DNA of 64,000 nucleotides, taken from Bin87 sp965116565 (lineage in GTDB: Bacteria; Chloroflexota; Dehalococcoidia; Lucifugimonadales; UBA3495). Position numbers and translations under genes: made by a program. Shown one piece after another: positions 1 through 7,133 of this stretch. Under the pieces are notes generated by a model. That model saw only the letters and a program-made list of their open reading frames with translations. It was not told the origin of the DNA and did no database searches. The DNA lies in contig OZ220699.1 of the NCBI GenBank assembly GCA_965116565.1, forward strand, positions 2,294,001-2,358,000, in the 5' to 3' direction. How positions within the stretch are numbered: position 1 is the first letter of the stretch; each line of letters starts with the position of its first letter.

Positions 1-70
1 TCATCGACAGCAGTTCGGGCATCGGCGACGTGCCAGGAACGCGCATCGAAATCTTGATATCTTCCGGCAT
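1..70 (-). CDS. Partial gene start, probable LLM-class flavin-dependent oxidoreductase
   Basis: Only the first 23 codons lie in the window; the gene runs off the left edge. The ATG has a GGGAG ribosome site just upstream on the minus strand. The N-terminus reads MPEDIKISMRVPGTSPMPEL. A short lead-in, then a basic residue, VP and a PxPEL helix is typical of the first strand and helix of luciferase-like (F420/FMN) TIM-barrel oxidoreductases. This family is abundant in SAR202-type genomes. The assignment rests on very little sequence, so the family is a guess and no substrate can be proposed. It sits downstream of the ABC importer genes on the same strand, but the terminator-like hairpin between them suggests separate transcription. 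Confidence 0.45.
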   Translation of the reverse strand, partial: MPEDIKISMRVPGTSPMPELLSM

Positions 71-93
71 GAGATCTCCCTCGTTTTGATCGA

Positions 94-129
94 ATCGGTC
101 GATAGGTCATTGGATCGGTCGCCAGTATA
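94..129 (-). promoter_or_regulatory. Candidate -10 and paired direct repeats upstream of the edge gene
   Basis: On the minus strand a TATACT (124-129) lies about 55 bases before the start codon at 70. Directly downstream, the octamer ATCGGTCG occurs twice on the plus strand, at 94-101 and 114-121. The copies are exactly 20 bases apart, about two helical turns. This looks like a promoter with a two-site operator, but no clear -35 is visible. Confidence 0.3.
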
Positions 130-161
130 GCAATCAGCGTTCGCCGCGCGCCCGAAATCAA

Positions 162-197
162 AACCGGCGCTGTACTCTCGATGAGAACGCGCCGGTT
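162..197 (-). terminator. Rho-independent terminator of the ABC importer operon
   Basis: A perfect 9-bp stem (AACCGGCGC at 162-170 with GCGCCGGTT at 189-197) encloses a smaller TCTC/GAGA hairpin. Read on the minus strand it is followed by a T-rich stretch (TTGATTTC). It lies 30 bases past the stop codon of the permease gene that ends at 228. Confidence 0.7.
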
Positions 198-227
198 CGT
201 TCTGGTAACCCTGGTCCCAGTGCATGG

Positions 228-1121
228 TCACCTGAGTCGTCTCAGCTTCGGGTCCAGCGTGTCCCGCAGCCAATCGCCGAACAGGTTGAGCGCCATCACC
301 ACGATCGTGATGGCCAGCCCGGGCATCAGCGACAGCCACCACAGGTCCAGCAGGTTGTTCCTGCCTTCCGCCACCATGATGCCCCACGCGGGTTCACCCG
401 GAGGGACGCCCACGCCGAGGAAGCTGAGCGACGCCTCCAGCAGAATCGTCTGCCCCACCAGAAGGCTGATGATCACCAGCACCGTGTTTACCACGTTTGG
501 GAAGATGTGCCGCCACATGATCACGTGACTGGGAACCCCTGCGACGATCGCTAACGTAACGAAGTCGCGCTCCTTGATACTGAGCACCTCGCCGCGCACC
601 TGTCGGGCGAACCTGGCCCAGACCGTCGCCATGATGGCAATCACCACGTTCTGGATTCCTGCGCCTCCCTGGATCGCCACGATGATCAACGCCAGCAGAA
701 TGGTGGGGAAGCCCATGACACCGTCGCAGACACGCATCAGCAACGCGTCCACTTTGCCGCCCAAATACCCCGAGGCGACGCCCAGCGCGGTGCCGACCAG
801 CGCGCCGAACCCCAGGGAAATCAGGCTGATGAAAGCCGAAATGCGCGCGCCATGGATGAGCCGGCTCAGAATGTCGCGGCCCAGCAGGTCAACGCCAAGG
901 ATGTTTTCACTCGATTCAAATGGGGCGATCCGTTGGACTCCTTTCAGTACGTCCGGCTCCTGCGGGTCGTACGGAGCCAGCCAGGGGGCGAACAGTGCAC
1001 ACACCAGAAGAACCAGCAGAACTGCGACCGGAACCCACGGGACACGCGCCCCTCGCACGCTCCTGATCCCGCCCCATGCGGTGTCCAGTGCCGTTCGCGT
1101 CGTTGCCGTTTCTACTGCCAT
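228..1121 (-). CDS. Peptide/nickel-type ABC transporter permease (DppC family)
   Basis: A 297-residue inner-membrane permease, the usual length for DppC/OppC. A short cytoplasmic N-terminus leads into a first membrane helix (about residues 28-48), followed by the periplasmic segment containing LAPYDPQEPD that marks the OppC_N domain. The BPD_transp_1 region holds further helices and a cytoplasmic EAA-type loop (around VAGVPSHVIMWRHIFPNVV) that would dock with an ATPase. It begins 12 bases after the stop of the partner permease gene, so the two are co-transcribed. The ATPase subunits are not in the window. Peptide-type importers carry peptides, nickel, opines or sugars, and nothing here fixes the substrate. 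Confidence 0.93.
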   Translation of the reverse strand: MAVETATTRTALDTAWGGIRSVRGARVPWVPVAVLLVLLVCALFAPWLAPYDPQEPDVLKGVQRIAPFESSENILGVDLLGRDILSRLIHGARISAFISLISLGFGALVGTALGVASGYLGGKVDALLMRVCDGVMGFPTILLALIIVAIQGGAGIQNVVIAIMATVWARFARQVRGEVLSIKERDFVTLAIVAGVPSHVIMWRHIFPNVVNTVLVIISLLVGQTILLEASLSFLGVGVPPGEPAWGIMVAEGRNNLLDLWWLSLMPGLAITIVVMALNLFGDWLRDTLDPKLRRLR

Positions 1122-1133
1122 GTTCAGGCTCCG

Positions 1134-2051
1134 TTACTGATACCGGATCCGCGGATCCACGTACGCGTACAGGATGTCCACTATCGTCGACAGGAAGATG
1201 TAGATGAAACCCGAGGTGAGGATGGTAGCCATGATCACCACGGTGTCGCGCTCCCGGATGCTGTCCAGCATCAGCCGCCCAAGACCCGGCCACGCGAACA
1301 CCACCTCCACGACGATCGCTCCGTTGAGCAATCCGGCGAAGCTGACCCCGCCGAAAGTGAGGACTGGGATGATGGCGTTCTTCAGAGCGTGCTTGAAGAT
1401 CACCAGCCGTTCCTGCAGTCCCTTGATGCGCGCGAATTTCACGAACTCGCTGTCCAGCACTTCCAGCATGCTGGAACGCGTCAGGCGCATGAATCCCGCC
1501 ATCACGAACAGGGAGATGGCGATGCCCGGCAGGATATAGTGGTCGATGCCGCCACGCCCGTACGTCGGCAGCCATTTCAGCTGCGCTCCGAAGAACATGA
1601 TCAGCATGATAGCTACCCAGAACTGCGGCGCGGACATCCCAATGATGGCGAACACCTTGGCTAACTGGTCCACTATTGTGTTCCGTTTCACCGCCGCCAG
1701 CACGCCCAATGGTATGCCGACGAACATTGCGATGAATAATCCTACCGCCGCCAGTTGCAGCGTGGGCGGGATGCGTTCGACCATCATTTCACTGACCTGC
1801 CGACGGCTGGTGCCGGACACGCCCAGGTCGCCCTGCACCAGGTTGAACAGATAGCGTCCGTACCGCTCGTAGGCCGGCCGGTCCAGGCCGAACTTGCGGC
1901 GGATCTCTTCCAGTTCCGCCTCGGTCGTGTCCGGGGTGGCCATGGCCAGGGCGATGTCTCCGGTCAGCTCTGCTCCGAAAAACACCACCATGCTCAATAT
2001 CAGCAGGGTGATGACCGATTGGGCGATGCGGACTGCAGTAAAGCGGAGCAT
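1134..2051 (-). CDS. Peptide/nickel-type ABC transporter permease (DppB family)
   Basis: A 305-residue inner-membrane permease. It has the DppB hallmarks: an N-terminal helix (about residues 9-30), a long periplasmic segment carrying the LDRPAYERYGRYLFNLVQGD region, then five further hydrophobic helices. A cytoplasmic EAA-like loop (ARIKGLQERLVIFKHALKN) precedes IIPVLT. With the DppC-type protein it would form the heterodimeric channel. It lies between the substrate-binding lipoprotein gene upstream and the DppC gene downstream. A strong hairpin at 2085-2109 separates it from the binding-protein gene, probably to keep permease levels below those of the binding protein. Confidence 0.93.
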   Translation of the reverse strand: MLRFTAVRIAQSVITLLILSMVVFFGAELTGDIALAMATPDTTEAELEEIRRKFGLDRPAYERYGRYLFNLVQGDLGVSGTSRRQVSEMMVERIPPTLQLAAVGLFIAMFVGIPLGVLAAVKRNTIVDQLAKVFAIIGMSAPQFWVAIMLIMFFGAQLKWLPTYGRGGIDHYILPGIAISLFVMAGFMRLTRSSMLEVLDSEFVKFARIKGLQERLVIFKHALKNAIIPVLTFGGVSFAGLLNGAIVVEVVFAWPGLGRLMLDSIRERDTVVIMATILTSGFIYIFLSTIVDILYAYVDPRIRYQ

Positions 2052-2084
2052 CGTTTCACGTCCTCGGTAGCGTCAAATCAGTTT

Positions 2085-2109
2085 CGGGGTGGGTTTCTAA
2101 CCCACCCCG
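2085..2109 (-). terminator. Intra-operon hairpin between binding protein and permease
   Basis: A perfect 9-bp stem (CGGGGTGGG at 2085-2093 with CCCACCCCG at 2101-2109) has a 7-base loop. It lies in the 80-base gap between the binding-protein stop and the permease start. No U-run follows on the minus strand, so it is more likely an attenuator or an mRNA 3'-end stabiliser than a full stop. Confidence 0.6.
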
Positions 2110-2131
2110 TTACTTGTCGGGCGTTTTCAGG

Positions 2132-3952
2132 TTACTGCTTGACTTCGACCGTCCACAGCGCGCTCATGTACGGCGCGAGTGGCCACGGCGTCCAACTGGC
2201 CACCCGTTCGCTGACCCCGTAGGGTTGATTCAGGAAGCCTGGGGTGAAGTCGTAGTGTTTGTCGTGAATGGTCCTCAGGGCCTCGTAGTACGCCTGGTGT
2301 CGCTCTTCCTGAGTTCCAATCGCCGCGCCGGCCGCAAGGACCTTCTCGGCGATGTCTGTGTCGTACGCGATGTACGCGCCCTCGCGAGCGTATCGGCCCA
2401 GCATCCTGCGCCCGCCGTCGAACGTGTTCTCGTTGGTGCGCACCAGGTATTGCCCGGCGATCTCACCTGCGTATTGCACTTCCTTCAGGCTCACTTCCTC
2501 GCCCACGTTCACTTCGCAATCAATGCCGAGGACTTCCTTCCAGCTCTGGCAAATCAGTGTGGAAAGTTCGACTGTCAACGGAGCGCCCGCCCCCGTCCAC
2601 GTGTGGATCGGGAATACGCGCCCTTCGTTGAAGCCCGCGCCCTCTGGATAACCCGCGTCCGCCATCAATTGCTTCGCCTTTTCGGGATCGAACGGAAGCG
2701 GACCGAGGTCAGGTTCAAAACCAAGACCCGACGGGCTGCCGATGCCGTGCATCCCATCAATCTGGAAGGCGTCAGAACCGCCGTAGAGAGCTTGGATCTT
2801 GTCCTTGTCGATGGCGTAGTCTAGAGCCTGGCGAATCCGCAGGTCATGGCACATGATGGGCAAACCATCATTGTCGGTTTCCCGGTCGCAGCCGTTGGCG
2901 TTGATCCAGATATGGACCGATTCGGGGGCGTAAACGATTCGCCCGCCGGCATCCTGAATCTGCCCGACCACGGTATTGTCTGCTTCGATAATGTCCACTT
3001 CGCCGGCCTGGAGCGCCGCTACACGTGTCGATAGTTCGGGCACCACACGCAAAGAGATTTGTTTGAACGGGAACGGTCGTTCCTGACGCAGGAAGTAGTC
3101 CTCAAACCGCTCGTAGAGAATCTCTTCTTCATAGCGGTGGCTGATGACCTTGTACGGTCCCGGGAGGCCGGGGTCCGGATTCTCCTCAAAGGCCTCCGCC
3201 TGCTGGCACACGTCCACCGGGGTGCAGTTTTCAATGGTCTGGCCCAGCGGCAGGCTGTTCCAATAGTCCGTCGAAATGACGGTGCCTATTGCCGTGTTGT
3301 CTACCTCGGACACCGCCGCGCCGAAGAATGCCATCGGTTCCTTGAAGGTGAACTTGTAGGTGTTGGGACCCGTGATTTCCCGGTTGGTTATCTCGCGGGC
3401 GATGCGCACCGTCGACACGCCGGACGCCTCTTCGGAGATTGCCCAGGTGGCCTTGAAATGCACGTCGTCCACGTCCAGCTCTTCGCCGTTGTGGAACTGG
3501 ATTCCGGGCCGGATGGTGAACTCCCACGACAGGCCGTCATCAACTATCTCCCATTTATTGGCGATACCCGTTTCAGGGTCCAATGACAGGCTGCCATCGG
3601 TAAAGCTGCCGCCCACTAGCCACACCTGGCCCAGACGGTGCCACAGGTTATTTTCGCCCGCGGCATACTTCGAGTTGAACAGTTCGTTGCCCTGCGTTGT
3701 CACCATGACGGTGAATCTTTCGATGTCTTGAGACTCCATCATCGCCGGCGCTTCAGTTGCCGAGGGCACGGCGGTCGCGGCGGCAGCCGCCGGTGCCTGG
3801 GGAACTGCCGTCGCCGGCGCGGCTGATCCCGCGGTGGTAGTTTCCGGTTCTCCGGCACCTCCGCAAGCGATGCCCGCCGTGAGCATCAAAGCAATCGCGA
3901 GAGCGGCCAGCAGAGGCAATTGCAACATTCGTTTAGCGAAAACAGTTGGCAT
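2132..3952 (-). CDS. ABC transporter substrate-binding lipoprotein, family 5
   Basis: A 606-residue extracytoplasmic solute-binding protein (SBP_bac_5, DppA/OppA class). The N-terminus is a lipoprotein signal: basic MPTVFAKR, a hydrophobic core and LTAGIAC ending at the lipidated Cys. A low-complexity Ala/Pro/Thr linker then tethers the domain to the membrane. The mature part carries family landmarks such as the WEFTIRPGIQFHNGEELDVD segment, followed by the DVHF helix and a LRIRQALDYAIDKDKI helix near the middle. It is first in the operon with the two permeases. The long upstream region holds a promoter and a palindrome that may control it. The substrate is unknown. Confidence 0.93.
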   Translation of the reverse strand: MPTVFAKRMLQLPLLAALAIALMLTAGIACGGAGEPETTTAGSAAPATAVPQAPAAAAATAVPSATEAPAMMESQDIERFTVMVTTQGNELFNSKYAAGENNLWHRLGQVWLVGGSFTDGSLSLDPETGIANKWEIVDDGLSWEFTIRPGIQFHNGEELDVDDVHFKATWAISEEASGVSTVRIAREITNREITGPNTYKFTFKEPMAFFGAAVSEVDNTAIGTVISTDYWNSLPLGQTIENCTPVDVCQQAEAFEENPDPGLPGPYKVISHRYEEEILYERFEDYFLRQERPFPFKQISLRVVPELSTRVAALQAGEVDIIEADNTVVGQIQDAGGRIVYAPESVHIWINANGCDRETDNDGLPIMCHDLRIRQALDYAIDKDKIQALYGGSDAFQIDGMHGIGSPSGLGFEPDLGPLPFDPEKAKQLMADAGYPEGAGFNEGRVFPIHTWTGAGAPLTVELSTLICQSWKEVLGIDCEVNVGEEVSLKEVQYAGEIAGQYLVRTNENTFDGGRRMLGRYAREGAYIAYDTDIAEKVLAAGAAIGTQEERHQAYYEALRTIHDKHYDFTPGFLNQPYGVSERVASWTPWPLAPYMSALWTVEVKQ

Positions 3953-4024
3953 CCGGTCCTCCTTGGGATATAGCGGTAGCGCGACTCAATGTCGAAACAT
4001 TGCGTACCAACCCCTCCTCGGGGC

Positions 4025-4040
4025 AGGTTGCACGCAACCT
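4025..4040. promoter_or_regulatory. Palindromic operator candidate
   Basis: AGGTTGC and GCAACCT form a 7+7 palindrome around a 2-base centre. It overlaps the downstream edge of the -10 of the promoter that faces the ABC operon. This is a typical position for a repressor site. Confidence 0.4.
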
Positions 4041-4064
4041 ATAAAAAAGGACATCGATTGTCAA
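4038..4064 (-). promoter_or_regulatory. Candidate promoter of the ABC importer operon
   Basis: On the minus strand, TTGACA (complement at 4059-4064) is followed 15 bases later by TATAGG (complement at 4038-4043). The spacing is slightly short; shifting the -10 by one or two bases gives 16-17. It lies about 85 bases upstream of the binding-protein start. Confidence 0.45.
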
Positions 4065-4320
4065 CGTAGATTTCGATGATACTAACGCTTTGCGACATTA
4101 CACACACAGATAATGATGATTGTTCGCGGTGAGATGCGTTATTCAATCCGTAGCTTTTTGTTTTACATCCTGTGAGGTCCAAATCGGATGCGCCGTTTCC
4201 ACCTCTATCAAGTCTGATCGACATCGTCGCGAGCAACAGAGATCTGTCGAGTTCTCGCGACACGGCAGGCGACTATATCGCCGGCACATTGAAACCCGTC
4301 GCCGTCTCAATACATTTCGC

Positions 4321-4350
4321 TTGGCACTTTTTCGGGCGGGCAGGTACACT
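4321..4350 (+). promoter_or_regulatory. Candidate promoter of the cysteine-dioxygenase-like gene
   Basis: TTGGCA (4321-4326) and TACACT (4345-4350) are separated by 18 bases. The expected transcript would start near 4357, leaving a short leader that contains the GGAGGA ribosome site ahead of the ATG at 4382. Confidence 0.5.
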
Positions 4351-4381
4351 TGCCGTCATCAAATTGGCTGGAGGAACCCGC

Positions 4382-4969
4382 ATGGTGGCTGTGAAATATA
4401 CGTTGGATGACTTCGTGCAGGAGATGGAAGAACTGCTCGCCACGCAACCGGAAAACGAGCGGATTTTTGACCGGGGTTCCGACCATTTATCCCGCCTGAT
4501 CCGAAACCCGGACGCCATTCCGGAACGTTTCCGCCAACCGGTTGGCTCCGGATCTCGCTCTAACCACGGCTCATGGCTGCTGCACCACAGTCCGGATAGC
4601 GGTCTGCTGGTAACAGCGGTGGTTTGGGGGCCGGGCGATCACGCCGCGCCACACGACCATCGCACCTGGGGCATGATCGGGGTTATGGACAACGCCGTCA
4701 CTGAAACGCGCTTTCGGCGCGTTGACGACCGGGATCGCGCCGATTGGGCCCTGCTGGAACGCGACCGCTCCTCCGTTGTAAAGCCTGGGGAGATCAGCCT
4801 GTTGATTCCAGAGGTGGATGAAATACACCAGATGGACAACTTCACCGATCGCCCTACGGTTGAAATCCACGTGTATGGCAACGACCTGCGTGGGCTCGAA
4901 CGCGTCCGCTACGACTTGCAAACCGGCGCCATCAAGCAAATGGTGACTGACAAGTTCGACAACTGCTGA
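4382..4969 (+). CDS. Cysteine-dioxygenase-like cupin
   Basis: A 195-residue single-domain cupin of the cysteine dioxygenase superfamily. Members use non-haem Fe(II) held by three His to oxidise a thiol to a sulfinate with O2. The expected ligands are visible: H91 and H93 in APHDHRTWGMIGV, and a third candidate, H149, in EVDEIHQM. The start at 4382 is chosen because GGAGGA sits 10 bases upstream; the reading frame is open for 70 more codons 5' but has no ribosome site. The next gene is a four-domain rhodanese, and a sulfite-oxidase-like gene follows nearby, which supports a role in thiol or sulfinate oxidation. The actual substrate (cysteine, 3-mercaptopropionate or another thiol) cannot be read from sequence. 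Confidence 0.75.
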   Translation: MVAVKYTLDDFVQEMEELLATQPENERIFDRGSDHLSRLIRNPDAIPERFRQPVGSGSRSNHGSWLLHHSPDSGLLVTAVVWGPGDHAAPHDHRTWGMIGVMDNAVTETRFRRVDDRDRADWALLERDRSSVVKPGEISLLIPEVDEIHQMDNFTDRPTVEIHVYGNDLRGLERVRYDLQTGAIKQMVTDKFDNC

Positions 4970-5040
4970 ATGATCGAACCGACGGGGACGTTCCCCGGCG
5001 CGTACCTAATTTCAATTTTCTAGTATCACGGAGACCCACT

Positions 5041-6660
5041 ATGTCGCGACCAATTACAACTGCCCATTTGCTCGAACTCTTTGACGGACACACTCCCTTC
5101 GCCCTGATCGACGTTCGCGAACCGGGTGAATACAACGCCAGCCACATCCCTGGGAGCAGCTTGATGCCCCGCCGCATGTTGGAGTTTGACCTGACTGCGG
5201 CCGTTCCACATCCGACAACGCTAGTGGTCCTGTGCGACGATGACGGTCAGCGTGTCGCCAGGGCCGTCGAAACCGTCGAGCAGATGGGTTACTCCAACGT
5301 GGCCTGGCTCGAGGGCGGCGTCAACCGCTGGATGAGCCTTGATCATCCCACCGAGTGGGGGGTCAACGTGCCAAGCAAAGATTTCGGCGAAAAGATGGAG
5401 GTTGTTCATCACGTGCCCGAAATCGACGCCATGGAACTCCACGCCCGCATGGAACGCGGGGATAAGATGGTGATCCTCGACACACGTACTCCCGAAGAAT
5501 ATCGTCGGTTTTGCATACCCGGCGGGCGCAGCTTGCCCGGCGGTGAACTCGCCCTGCGCATCACCGACGTCACCGCGGATCTGGACCCGGATACCACCGT
5601 TGTGATCAACTGTGCCGGCCGGACACGCAGCATCATCGGGACCCGAGTCCTCCAGCGCATGGGACTGGATCGGGAGGTGGTCGGCCTCAAAAATGGAACA
5701 TCCGGGTGGGTGCTCGCGGGCTATGAGTTGGAGTCCGGCGCCGATCGTGATCAGTTGCCAGGGGTTTCCGAGTCTGGACGTGCCGCGGCCGAAGCGTACG
5801 CCCGCCGATGCGCGGTTGAGGACGGGGTTCAATTGATCGACGTTGCCGCGTTGGACGAACTCATAAACCGGAGCGGGCGAGAAAGCGTCTATTTCATCGA
5901 CGTGCGTACATCCGAGGAATACGACCAGGGCCGCATCCAGGGATTCCGGTGGTTCCCCGGTGGTCAGTGCGTCCAACGCAGCGACGACGTGGCCGTGGTG
6001 AAAAATGCTCCCATCGTCTTTTGCTGCGACGGTATAGCCAGGGCTACGCTGGCCGCGTCATGGTATCGGCAATTGGGCTATGGGGAGGTTTACGCGTTGA
6101 ACGGGGGTGTTGGGGCCTGGGTCGCCGATAATCGTCCACTGGAGTCGGGCCTCAGCGTCGCCGCATCGTTCGACGGTTCCATCACCGGGTTGGGAGAATC
6201 TCAACTGCTCGCTGATGCGCGGAAATCTGTACCCTCGGTGAACGCCCGGAGCATGCAAGGCGACCAATCCGCCGTCGTGCTGTTTGTGGATACCAGTCGC
6301 GACTTCGCCAGGGGTCATGTGCCCGGGGCGCATTGGGTCCCGCGCGGTTGGATGGAATGGCAGGTCGGGGATCATGTGCCGTCGAAAGACGCTCGCGTTG
6401 TAGTGACCTGCGGGGACGGACGCCAATCGTTGCTGGCCGCCGCGACTCTGATGGAAATGGGTTATTCCAACGTCGCCGCTCTGGAAGGGGGAATGAACTC
6501 CTGGCGCGCCAACAATCTCTCCACAGAACAGGGGCTCACCGGCGTCATGCGGACGCCGGCCGACATCGTTTTCAGTGGGCCCGACCGGACGTACGCCGAC
6601 ATGCAGCACTATCTTCGCTGGGAGACCGAGTTGGGCGTAAAATACGCGACGGAATCCTGA
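5041..6660 (+). CDS. Four-domain rhodanese-like sulfurtransferase
   Basis: A 539-residue cytoplasmic protein made of four consecutive rhodanese domains (about 1-115, 120-235, 262-370 and 385-495). Each keeps its own active-site Cys: C65 (LCDDDGQR), C191 (NCAGRTR), C329 (CCDGIAR) and C457 (TCGDGRQ). Each also ends in the typical LEGG/LNGG-x-x-W strand. Rhodaneses carry sulfane sulfur as a Cys persulfide. Most rhodaneses have one or two domains, often with only one active, so four intact Cys loops is unusual. The N-terminus has no signal peptide. The start ATG follows an ACGGAGACC ribosome site. It lies 71 bases downstream of the cupin gene and is probably co-transcribed. A role in moving sulfur between thiosulfate, persulfides and the downstream oxidase is inferred. 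Confidence 0.9.
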   Translation: MSRPITTAHLLELFDGHTPFALIDVREPGEYNASHIPGSSLMPRRMLEFDLTAAVPHPTTLVVLCDDDGQRVARAVETVEQMGYSNVAWLEGGVNRWMSLDHPTEWGVNVPSKDFGEKMEVVHHVPEIDAMELHARMERGDKMVILDTRTPEEYRRFCIPGGRSLPGGELALRITDVTADLDPDTTVVINCAGRTRSIIGTRVLQRMGLDREVVGLKNGTSGWVLAGYELESGADRDQLPGVSESGRAAAEAYARRCAVEDGVQLIDVAALDELINRSGRESVYFIDVRTSEEYDQGRIQGFRWFPGGQCVQRSDDVAVVKNAPIVFCCDGIARATLAASWYRQLGYGEVYALNGGVGAWVADNRPLESGLSVAASFDGSITGLGESQLLADARKSVPSVNARSMQGDQSAVVLFVDTSRDFARGHVPGAHWVPRGWMEWQVGDHVPSKDARVVVTCGDGRQSLLAAATLMEMGYSNVAALEGGMNSWRANNLSTEQGLTGVMRTPADIVFSGPDRTYADMQHYLRWETELGVKYATES

Positions 6661-6706
6661 CGACTGACACTTTTCTGGAGGGTGGACATACGTCGCGTCG
6701 CCCTCC

Positions 6707-6955
6707 TCAATTTGTCTCGACGTCTACCAGGTCCCCTTCCTCCGGGTTGGGTTCGATGCGCAGGGTCTGCACGATTCGGTTGTACCTGCGTTCGTCCGTG
6801 TGTGTGTCACCAACATGCCTGGTCGCAGCGTCCTCTGCCCGGCGCCGGTCATCGAACATATCGTACCAGCCGCATTCGGCGCAATCCACTCGCCATTCCG
6901 TTCGCCCGGTGGGGACCTGCTCCGCGATCTCCACGATGATGTGCAAAGTTGTCAT
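6707..6955 (-). CDS. Small zinc-ribbon-like protein, function unknown
   Basis: An 82-residue protein on the strand opposite its neighbours. An excellent AGGAGG ribosome site lies 6-7 bases before the ATG. It contains CAECGW (a Cys-x-x-Cys pair) and, about 20 residues later, a His-x-x-x-x-His segment (RHVGDTH) that could complete a metal site. This would make a single-zinc treble-clef or ribbon-like fold. The rest is acidic and charged. I do not recognise a named family. It sits between the convergent rhodanese gene and the divergent molybdoenzyme gene. Confidence 0.65.
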   Translation of the reverse strand: MTTLHIIVEIAEQVPTGRTEWRVDCAECGWYDMFDDRRRAEDAATRHVGDTHTDERRYNRIVQTLRIEPNPEEGDLVDVETN

Positions 6956-7133
6956 CCGCGCCTCCTGATCTCATCGGCGATGGCGAAACGATTGTTGCGG
7001 TTCGCCCGGGTGCTGTCAAACCCCACCGCGCTCGCGTCAGAATCTCCGGGCCTTGCCGAGCCGACGCCGGCGTGGGAAACTGGCACACCGTCGGCCTGAG
7101 GCCGGCAAGCTCAACATCTCAGAGGTTGACCCC

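Larger units (their letters stand above)
3953..4381. other. Divergent regulatory region between ABC operon and sulfur genes
   Basis: 429 bases without a credible gene. It serves both directions. Toward the ABC operon there is a TTGACA/TATAGG pair and a GGTTGC/GCAACC palindrome. A small CAATGT-cgaa-ACATTG hairpin (3987-4002) would lie in the 5' leader. Toward the cysteine-dioxygenase-like gene there is a TTGGCA/TACACT pair. The middle part (about 4070-4200) is AT-richer than its surroundings. An in-frame upstream extension of the dioxygenase gene exists from 4172 but lacks a ribosome site. Confidence 0.6.

Noticed and set aside
1..387. Minus-strand ORF of 128 codons at the left edge
   Set aside because: It crosses the terminator hairpin and overlaps the permease gene out of frame; the real edge gene is the short frame from 70 to the left.
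4172..4381. Upstream extension of the cysteine-dioxygenase-like gene
   Set aside because: It has no ribosome site, crosses the likely promoter, and its residues do not resemble the family N-terminus.
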